A stretch of DNA of 37,030 bases from a virus. Positions within the stretch are counted from its first letter, which is position 1. Each line of letters opens with the position of its first letter. Shown here piece after piece: positions 1 through 10,200 of the stretch. The stretch lies in IMG/VR virus record IMGVR_UViG_3300002835_000506, positions 1-37,030 of that record; one strand, 5' to 3'. Below the pieces are notes generated by a model. It did not search any database. It was given only the letters and a program-made list of their open reading frames with translations, and had not been told where the DNA came from. Made by a program: the position numbers and the translations under genes.

Positions 1-255
1 TCTTATAATGGTAGTGGTGTAACATTTAAAGCACTTCCTCCAAATCAGGGTGGTAGTGGTGTTGCAAATCCATTATTTGAAATTACGGAATTGGGTGGTG
101 GTAGAATCTTCTTCACATCCGGTAACGAAACTGGTGACTTTAGAATTGGTACTGGATTGAGTATTAATCAGGCAACTGGTACTTTGGTGGGTAGAACATT
201 TAGTAAATCTCTATTCTCATTAGTAACTCCGTTCTCATTGGCACTACAAATATAA
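1..255 (+). CDS. C-terminal end of a phage virion structural protein (5' truncated by window)
   Basis: Frame 1 is open from the first base to a TAA at 253-255, giving 84 residues of a protein whose start lies outside the window. The visible part is rich in Gly, Ser, Thr and Phe and contains GDFRIGTGLSINQATGT followed by GRTFSKSLFSLVTPFSLAL. This closing pattern resembles the C-terminus of large structural proteins of T4-like marine phages, from memory of that family. The next gene starts 24 nt downstream and also looks like a virion protein, so the two are probably co-expressed. The exact role (baseplate, fibre attachment or decoration) cannot be read from this fragment. Confidence 0.7.
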   Translation, partial: SYNGSGVTFKALPPNQGGSGVANPLFEITELGGGRIFFTSGNETGDFRIGTGLSINQATGTLVGRTFSKSLFSLVTPFSLALQI

Positions 256-279
256 AAAAGAAAATAAAAAAATAAAAAA

Positions 280-1197
280 ATGGCAGAAGTTTTTGTACCC
301 TTAAATCGGTTTCAGTCAGTAGTAACAGGCCTGACTGGAGAACCTGATGAAATATATGCAACTCCGGCGGGTGTATCATCTATTGTGTTATCATGTCAAA
401 TTACAAACAATAGTTTGATAACACAACCTGTAACTATATTTGTAATATCAAATAAAGAAATACCCTTACCTGAATTTGGTAATGTATATAGTGGAAGTTC
501 CTTTATAAGTTCTTCCGTATCTTTATTAGATTTTAGTGGTAGTTTTGCTAGTGCATCTTTATTACTTAATTCAAATAGACAATTTTTAAGAAAAGAAATA
601 GCGGCATATACTGATAATCAAAATAGTTTATCGGAAACTCCATTTACTTTTATATCATCCTATTTTGAGCAAAATACTTTAGATGATGTGGATGCAATAA
701 AGTATGATATAGTTAATAATACAACTATTAGAACAAATAAAGCAGCTAAAGCATATTTTGATAAAAATGGTGTATCTTTAATTGATTCAACTGAATATTC
801 GGCATCTTTGTTCGCTTTAGATTATTTAAAAGTATTATCAAATCAAATTATAAAAAATGAATCAACAACAGGTTCGTTGGATTCACCATTATTATTTCAA
901 AGTGGCGTTACACAATCTGTATTAAGTGGATTTACAAATGGCACAACTGCTGGTATATCAGCATCTATATATGTAGTAAATTCTTTAGTAGATGTTATAA
1001 AAGCTACAATTGAATCTCCTGTACTTGTTGAACAAGAAGCTGTGAGATTGGTTACTAACGTATCAATTCCGCCAGCAGATTCTTTATCTCCTGTTGTTTC
1101 TGGTAAATTAGTATTAGAAGAAACTTATGGATTTATTGTTTCTGGTTCACCTGAATTAACTGTGGTTCTTTCCTTGTTAGAAAGTGCAAATGAATAA
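280..1197 (+). CDS. Phage virion structural protein, T4-like marine phage type
   Basis: 305 residues starting MAEVFVPLNRFQSVVTGLTG. The opening pattern, then a 'YATPAGVSSIVLSCQITN' strand region, resembles a structural protein carried by T4-like marine phages; the molecular role is not known to me. The N-terminal 60 residues look like a small beta-sandwich (alternating hydrophobic/polar, 'QPVTIFVIS'). The middle, residues about 100-200, is more polar and mixed. There is no signal peptide and no membrane segment. The ATG at 280 is preceded by a nearly pure A/T leader (AAATAAAAAAATAAAAAA) without a Shine-Dalgarno, typical of Bacteroidota initiation regions. It lies between another virion protein and the giant fibre gene, so attachment of fibres or baseplate decoration is plausible but inferred. 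Confidence 0.7.
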   Translation: MAEVFVPLNRFQSVVTGLTGEPDEIYATPAGVSSIVLSCQITNNSLITQPVTIFVISNKEIPLPEFGNVYSGSSFISSSVSLLDFSGSFASASLLLNSNRQFLRKEIAAYTDNQNSLSETPFTFISSYFEQNTLDDVDAIKYDIVNNTTIRTNKAAKAYFDKNGVSLIDSTEYSASLFALDYLKVLSNQIIKNESTTGSLDSPLLFQSGVTQSVLSGFTNGTTAGISASIYVVNSLVDVIKATIESPVLVEQEAVRLVTNVSIPPADSLSPVVSGKLVLEETYGFIVSGSPELTVVLSLLESANE

Positions 1198-1201
1198 CAA
1201 T

Positions 1202-1220
1202 AATATCATTGATTGATATT
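1202..1220 (+). repeat. Short inverted repeat in the gap before fibre 1
   Basis: AATATCA (1202-1208) can pair with TGATATT (1214-1220) around a 5-nt loop. It follows the stop codon of the preceding gene by 4 nt but has no T-run behind it, so it is a weak candidate for an mRNA 3' end. It overlaps the first of the two promoter-like motifs. Confidence 0.25.
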
Positions 1221-1244
1221 TATAAGGGATTCTCTATATTTATA
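1215..1244 (+). promoter_or_regulatory. Tandem promoter-like motifs before fibre 1
   Basis: GATATTTATA (1215-1224) and TATATTTATA (1235-1244) lie 20 bp apart, almost two helical turns. The second ends 20 nt before the fibre 1 ATG. The same decamer or a close variant recurs before most genes of the window that follow a true intergenic gap. This is the only place with two copies. The promoter role is inferred from recurrence and spacing. Confidence 0.5.
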
Positions 1245-1264
1245 ACAAAGCTGGAAAGTAACGC

Positions 1265-4200
1265 ATGGCAATTAGTAATCTATTAACAGGAAGGGTAAGG
1301 GTTGTAAGCCCGAAAAATGTAACATCTGACAGATATCAGTTTTTGGATTTGTCACAGGCCGAACCAAATTTTGGAGTCCCATCGTTCAGCGCATCGCTTT
1401 ATGATAATCCAGCGATATTAGTTTCAGATTCCGATGGAAATAGAGGATTTGTTCAATTACCATCATCCACAAAATTAGTAACTGGTTCAATAACGGCATC
1501 TGTAACTCCTGAATATGGATTTCAGGTAGTTTCTGTAGATAGTGGTTCTCAATTTACTGGTAGTGTATTTGTAAGTGGAAGTATAACTTCTGATTTTTTC
1601 ATTGGTGATGGTTCTCAATTAACAAATGTACAATCTACCGTATCTCCTAGAATTGCTAGTGGTAGTGCAACCGCATCTATTTCTCCTGATTTGGGATTGC
1701 AAATAAATGTTGATACTACAATATTGGGAAATCTTTATGTATCCCAATCAATAATTGCAGACCAACTTATTGTTAATTTAATCTCATCGTCTGTAATTTT
1801 TTCGTCTGGTTCTAATATATTTGGAAACACCGATACTAATATACAACAATTTACTGGTTCTGTTCAAATACAAACGGAATTAATAGCCGGATATGTAACA
1901 GCATCTTCTTTTAGTGGTTCATTTACTGGAGATGGTAGTAATTTATTTAATGTACCAGCCGAAACGGCTTTTCAAATAGCAACGGGTAGTGTAACGGCAT
2001 CGGTTAATCCCGATTATGGATTTAGAGTAGAATCAGCTAATAGTGGTTCTCAGATTACTGGTAGTGTAAAGGTTAGTGGTAGCGTATTGGTACAAAGCGG
2101 TTCTTATTTTATTGGAGATGGTAGATATTTAAACAATATTTCTCTTGCAAATTTAGCAATAGATTCGACTAGAATATTTAGTGGGTCCGCAACAGCATCA
2201 ATTTCACCATCGGAAGGATTTAAAGTAAATGTTAATTCAAGTATTAGTGGTAGTTTAAATGTATCACAATCAATTATAGCATCACAATTTAGTGGTTCAT
2301 TTTCTGGTTCATTTCAAGGGGATGGTAGTAGATTAATAAACTTACCAATAATTACTAAAATAGCAAGTGGTAGTGTAACTGCATCGGTTGACCCAAACAA
2401 TGGATTTGTAGTAACATCGGTAGCAAATGGTTCTACTTTTAGTGGTAGTGTATTTTTAAGTAGTGGTTCTTATTTCTCTGGTAGTGGTAAATATATATTT
2501 GATATACCATTCGCAAATTTAACAGGAGATACAATTAGAATATCAAGTGGTAATGTAACTGCATCTGTTAATCCTGATTATGGATTTAAAGTAGAATCAT
2601 TAGTAAGTGGTTCGCAATTTACTGGAAGTATAAGTGTAAGTGGAAGTATAAATGTAAGTGGTAGTGTGACGGCATCATTCTTTGTTGGAGATGGTAGTAA
2701 ATTATTTAACATACCAGCTTTAACAGCTGTATTAATAGCAAGTGGTAGTGTAACCGCTTCGGTAACACCTGATAACGGATTTGTTGTAACATCTGCAAAA
2801 AGTGGTTCTCAATTTACTGGTTCTATAAATGTAAGTGGTAGTGTAACTGCAAATAATTTCTTTGGCACGGCATCTCAAGCTGAAAACGCTAATTTATTAG
2901 ATGGTTTAGAATCTACAACATTTGCAACAACTGGTTCAAACATATTTACTGGTTCTCAATTTATTACTGGTAGTGTAACAGCTAATTTCTTTGTTGGAGA
3001 TGGTTCTGCATTAACTGGAGTAACGGCCGATGTTACCGCACGTATAGCAAGTGGTAGTGCAACGGCATCTATTTCTCCTGATTTTGGTTTAGTTGTAAAT
3101 ACAACTGTATCAGCATCTTCATTTAGTGGTAGTGGTGATGGTTTATTTAATATTCCGTTATCTGCATTTAGTAGTGAAGTATCTAGAATAGCAACTGGTA
3201 GTATCACAGCATCTGTTACTCCTGATTTTGGATTTAGAGTAGAATCTATTGATAGTGGTTCTCAATTTACGGGTTCATTATTTGTAAGTGGTAATATCCA
3301 AGTATCTTCTGGTTCATTCTTTAGTGGTAGTGGTGAGGGATTATTTAATATACCATTTGCATCTATATCTGGACAAATATCAAAAATTGCAAGCGGTTCT
3401 GCAACGGCATCAATTTCTCCTGATAAAGGATTTGAAATAAATGTAGATACAAGAATAACTGGCTCTCTATTAGTAGTTAGTTCTAGTAATTTCTTATCAT
3501 CCGTATCTGCATCTGTATTTAGTGGTAGTGGTGAATCTTTATTTAATATTCCATTAGCAGCATTAGCAACGGAAGCTCTAAGAATAGCAAATGGTGATGT
3601 AACCGCATCTGTTTCTAATGATGGATTTGTAGTAAAAACTCCATTCTCTGGCTCTCAAATTGGTTCTAGATTTACTGGTAGTTTATCAATTAGTGGTAGT
3701 GTATTTTTAAGTAGTGGTTCTTTTTATTCTGGATCTGGAGAAGGGTTATTTAATATTCCGTTTTCAGCATTATCTACCGAAGTGTTTAGAATTGCAAGTG
3801 GTAGTGTAACCGCATCAGCAAGTCCTAATTTTGGATTTGTCGTAACATCTGCTGCAAGTGGTTCTCAGTTTAGTGGTAGTGTTAGCATTAGTGGTTCGTT
3901 AAGTGCATATGGAAATGGATTTATTAGTGGTACATTACTTGTAACATCTGCTTCTAATTTCTTTGATAGTACTTTAATTATAACTCGCCAATATTCTCAA
4001 TTTAGTGGTAGTGTATATGGTTCAATATTTAGTGGTTCTAATTTCTTTGGACAATCATTTAGTGGTTCGCATATTGGAGATGGTTCTCAATTAACTAATG
4101 TAAATGCATTATCGGCATATGTATTACAATCTGGCTCATTCACAGCATCATTTATACCAAATACCGGATTAAAAGTTAATACAAATTTATTTGTTGAAAA

Positions 4201-7200
4201 TGGTAGTGTAACCGCAAGTAATTTAAATTTAATAAATAATGCATATGTAGGAAATAACCTTTATGTAGAAAATAATATATACGCTAAACAAATATCTGTT
4301 CAATTTATATCATCATCGATAATTTATTCAACTGGTTCAAATATATTTGGAAACACCAATACCAATATCCAACAATTTACTGGTTCTGTTCAAATACAAA
4401 CGGAATTAATAGCAGGATTTGTAACAGCATCATCATATACTGGTTCATTTAGTGGCGCATTTAAAGGTGATGGTAGTGGATTAATAAATATCCCAGCAAC
4501 AATACCAACATTAATAGCAACGGGTAGTGTATCTGCATCTGTATCATTACAAAATGGATTTATAGTAAGAGCTTCTGAAAGTGGTTCTTTGTTTTATGGC
4601 AATGTTATTATTACTGGTTCTAAAACTGAATTAACTTCAAGTTTATTTGTAGAAGGTCCTACATTATTTAAAAGTGGTATATCTGCATCTGTATTTAGTG
4701 GTAGTGGTGCGGGATTAACAAATTTACCAGAAACTACTAGATTGGGTAGTGGTAATGTAACAGCTTCAGTAAATTCTAATTTTGGATTTATTGTAATATC
4801 AACCGATAGTGGGTCTGTATTTACTGGTTCTATTTTAATAACCGGTAGTGTAACAATACCATCTGGGTCTGGATATTTTAGTGGTAGTGGTGAAGGATTG
4901 AGTAATATTCCATTCTCTGCTTTATCTGGGGATGCATTAAGATTAGCAAGTGGAAGTGTAACAGCTTCTATTTCTCCAAATAAAGGATTCGAAGTAAATA
5001 CTTTTACAAAAATATCTGGAAGTTTGATAGTATCATCATCCGGTCATGTAGTGGATGTATCCGATATTAATAAAGTATTTGATGTAACAAATAATGGGGC
5101 TTCGGCATATAATTTTAGTAATGCAATTAGTGGTTCGAACCCCACATTAACTTTAGTAAAAGGAGTAACTTATACATTTAATATAAATGCAAGTGGCCAC
5201 CCATTTTATATAAAAGCGGCACCTGTAACGGGGACAGGTAGTACATATAATACAGGTGTATCTGGAAATGGAACACAGGTAGGAACAATAACATTTACTG
5301 TACCAAGTAACGCACCAGAAACTTTATATTATAATTGCCAATTCCATTCATCGATGAAGGGCACGATTAATGTTGTTGAAGAATATATAATACCAGCTAC
5401 TATTGAATTAATTGGAGATGTGAATGTTACTGGAAGTGTAAGTATAACATTTGGTTCAACATTTAGTGGTAGTGGGGCAAACTTATTTGATATTCCATTC
5501 TCTGCATTTAGTGGAGATGCGATTCGTATAGCAAGTGGTTCTGCAACGGCATCAATATCTCCGATTAATGGATTTTTGGTAAATACTAAAGCACAATTTG
5601 AAGGTAATGTATCGGCATCAATGTTTACTGGTAGTGGTGCTGGATTATTTGATATTCCGTTCTCATCATTTACTGGAGATGCATCTAGAATCGCTAGTGC
5701 TAGTGTAAGCGCATCGGTATCTCCTGATTTTGGATTTAGAGTAGAATCATTGGAAAGTGGTTCACAATTTACTGGAAGTATAAATGTAAGTGGAAGTATT
5801 TCAATATCATCTGGTTCTTTTTATTCTGGTAGTGGTAGATTTATATTTGATATTCCTGAATCGGCATTATCATTCTCTCCAAATAAAATAGTAAGTGGTT
5901 CGGTAACAGCTTCTGTAAGTCCTGATTATGGATTTAGAATAGAATCAGTAGATTATGGTTCTGAATTTACTGGAAGTATTAGAGTATCTGGCTCTGTGAA
6001 TATAAATAATTCATTGACTGTAACTAATTCGGTTATAGCAAACGAATTTAGTGGTTCATTTAGTGGTAGTGGTGCAAATTTATTTGATATTCCATTATCT
6101 GCGCTAGTACAAAATGTTTACCAAATAGCAACAGGTTCAGTAACAGCATCAGTAGACCCTAATATTGGATTTATTGTAAATTCAAACGCAACAATTACAG
6201 GTAGTTTAATTGTATCATCATCAACCACATTACAACAAGGTTTAAATGTATTGGGTAATGTAAATGTTGATACTCTTAATAGCGGTAGCTACGGAACTAT
6301 TAATTTAAGTGGTTCTACAAATATAACTGGAGCATTGGATATTATAGGAGATGCTCATTTACATAATGATTTATATGTTGATGGTAAAATTATAGCAAAC
6401 CAAATAGTTACTAATTTAATTTCATCATCAATAATTTATTCGTCTGGTTCTAATATATTTGGAAATGATGTAACAAACTTTCAACAATTCACTGGTTCAC
6501 TATATGTAAGTGGTGGAATTGGTGGTGGAGTATTTTTAAATACTGGTTCAACATTTAGTGGTAGTGGTAGGGGATTATTTGATATTCCTTTATCGGCATT
6601 AGCAGAAAATGTTTATCAGATGGCATCTGGTAGTGTAACTGCATCTGTATCTCCTAATAACGGATTTAAAGTTTATTCATTGGATGTTGGTTCTCAATTC
6701 ACCGGTTCGGTTTATGTAACAGGTAGTGTATCTGCATCATTCTTTGTAGGAGATGGTTCACAATTAACAAATGTTCCTGCAACGGTAGCTCCATTTATTG
6801 GTAGTGGTTCTGCAACTGGTTCGGTAACAAGTGGGGACCAATTTATAGTAACAACAGCAAAAACTGGTTCTCAACTTGGTTCTCAATTTACTGGTTCAAT
6901 CGAAGTTAGTGGAAGCATTAGAGCAACTGATTATCTTATTGGGGATGGTACATATATTACAAATGTATTTGCACAAACATCTCCAAAAATTGAAAGTGGT
7001 AGTGTAACGGCTTCAGTAAGTCCTAATTTTGGATTTAGAGTACAAACTCCATTTACACAATCTCAAGTAGGTTCTCAATTTACTGGTTCAATTGAAGTTA
7101 GTGGAAGTATTAGAGCAACTCAATATTTATTTGGTGATGGTACGTTTATTACTAATGTACAAGCATCAGCAGCACCTATAATAGCAAGTGGTTCGGCAAC

Positions 7201-10200
7201 TGCATCAGTAACAAGTGGTAATACATTTGTAGTAACAACTGGAGCAACTGGTTCAGCTATTGGTTCTAGGTTTACGGGTTCAATTGATGTAAGTGGTAGT
7301 GTTAAGGCATTTACATTTATAGGAGATGGTTCTCAATTAACCAATGTACAAGCATCATCTGCACCATTTATCGCTAGTGGTTCGGCAACAGCATCTGTAC
7401 AAAGTGGTGATACATTTATAGTTATAACTGGTGCAACATCTGGTTCGGCAGTAGGTTCTCAGTTTACTGGTTCGGTAGCAATTAGTGGTTCAATAAGTGC
7501 ATCCTTATTTGCAGGAGATGGTGGTGGATTATTTAACATTCCAGCTGCAGCATTGCAAGATCTTGAATTAAATAAAATTATTTCTGGTTCGGCTATAGCA
7601 ATAATTTCACCTAATAATGGTTTGAATATTAATACAACAATATCAGCATCTCTTTATTTTGGTGATGGTGGTGGATTGTTTAACATCCCTGCAAATGCAT
7701 TAACAGACCTTAAGTTAGATAAATTAGTTTCTGGTTCTGCAACAGCATCTATTTCACCTATTGATGGATTTAGAACAAATATATTTGCAGCAATTACCGG
7801 TGGTATTTATGTAACTGGTGGAAATTTTGTAGCAGCATCCGGTTCTACATATGTAGGAGATGGAAGTGGATTGACAAATATTAATATTGCAAACTTAGCA
7901 TTTGAAACATCAATATTAAAATCAGGATCATTTACAGCATCTGTTTCTCCTAATAATGGATTTGTTACAAATGCATCTGCAAGTATTTACGGTAACTTAT
8001 ATGTTGATAAAGGAATTACTAGTTCATTTATATATTCTCCATATTTTACTGGTTCATTCAATGGTACATATACATTTAGAGGAAGTGGACCAACTGCATC
8101 TGCAGAATATGATATTTTAAGATATGATGAAGCTAGAGGATATTATATTCCTCAGCCTGAATATTCTGATGTTGAAACTGTTGGATTTAGTAATGTAAAT
8201 ATTTTAACAATTGTTCATAATTTAGGAGTTTTATATCCGGTTGTTCAGGTTTATCAAACTGGTTCTCAACAACAAATTATTCCAGCAACGATTGAATCAA
8301 TTAATGCAAATACTATACAAATTACATTTAGTGGAACTGAAAGTGGACAAGTAGTAATTGGTAGTGGTGGTAGTGTAATTAGTGGTACGATTCAAGGTAA
8401 TAGAGTAGTAGGAACTGTTAATTCCGCATCTTACGCAGTATATGCTGAAAATGCAGGAACGGCATCTACTTTACTTGGGTTGACAAATGAAAACGTACAA
8501 CAATTATTATCAGCATCATTACAACCTGGTAATTACGTTTTATCATCGCAAACTGCATCAATGAGTGTATTAAGCTCATCTTACGCAGCAACTGCATCTT
8601 ACGCATTGAATGCAAGTATTGATACAACATTATTTGTATTAAATTCACAAACAGCTTCAATGTTTGTGGGTACAGCATCTTTAGCATATCAAGCGATATC
8701 AGCATCATTCGCTTCCAATGGCGGTGGTGGTGGTGGTTTTGTTGATACGGCTAGTTTTGTATTAAATTCACAAACATCTTCAATGACGGTGTTGAGTGCA
8801 TCATTTGCAACTTCGGCATCATACGCAGCTTTCGCAGCAAATGCTTCAAACGTAGATACAACAGCATTTATTAATAAGTACTTAGATAGTACTATGTTCG
8901 CAAACTTCGTTGTAACAGGAAGTTTTGGTGCTAGTGGTAGTGTTTATGTAAATAATTTATATACATCCTCTTTGTCATCTTATGTATTAACTTGGAATAC
9001 AACAACTCGTCAATTAGAAGCTAGAGACGTAGCGGGAGCAAGTGGTACATCGGGAACATCTGGTACATCGGGAACATCAGGAACATCTGGTACATCTGGT
9101 TCATCTGGAAGTAGTGGTACTGACGGTTCGGCTGGTACAAGCGGTACATCTGGTACATCTGGTAGTGATGGTACATCTGGAAGTAGTGGTACGGATGGCT
9201 CAGCTGGTACATCGGGAACATCTGGTACATCGGGAACATCTGGTTCATCTGGTTCAAGCGGTTCATCTGGTAGTGATGGTTCATCTGGTTCAAGCGGAAG
9301 TAGTGGAACATCAGGAACATCTGGTACATCTGGTTCATCTGGAAGTAGTGGTTCATCTGGTAGTAGTGGTTCATCTGGAACAAGTGGTACATCCGGAAGT
9401 AGTGGTTCTGCTGGTACATCGGGAACATCTGGTTCTACGGGCTCAGCTGGAAGTAGTGGTACATCGGGAACATCTGGTTCATCGGGAACATCTGGTACAT
9501 CTGGAAGTAGTGGAACATCTGGTACATCTGGAAGTAGTGGAACATCTGGTACAAGCGGCACATCAGGAACATCTGGTACATCGGGAACATCTGGTACATC
9601 GGGATATGATGGTTCATCCGGAAGTTCCGGCACATCTGGTACATCGGGAACATCTGGTACATCGGGAACATCTGGAATAAGTGGTACATCAGGTACATCC
9701 GGAACATCTGGAATAAGTGGTACTGATGGTTCGGCAGGTTCATCTGGTAGTAGTGGTGAGTCTGGAACAAGCGGTTCATCTGGAAGTAGTGGAACATCTG
9801 GTTCATCCGGAACATCTGGAAGTAGTGGTTCATCGGGAACAACTGGTTCAGCTGGTACATCTGGTTCATCGGGAACATCTGGTACATCTGGTTCATCTGG
9901 AAGTAGTGGTTCATCTGGAAGTAGTGGTAGTAGTGGAACATCTGGTTCAACCGGTTCGGCTGGTTCATCTGGGTCATCTGGAACGAGTGGTACATCGGGA
10001 ACATCTGGTAGTAGTGGAACATCGGGTTCAACTGGTTCAGCTGGTTCATCCGGTACATCGGGAACAAGAGGTACATCTGGTACATCTGGTTCTTCGGGAA
10101 CATCTGGTAGCAGTGGTACATCGGGAACATCTGGTAGTAGTGGAACGTCTGGTTCTACCGGTAGTGATGGTACATCTGGAAGTAGTGGTTCATCTGGTTT

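Noticed and set aside
8466-8708. Minus-strand small ORF
   Set aside because: Antisense shadow in AT-rich fibre sequence, Met/Leu/Gln-rich without family features or start context.
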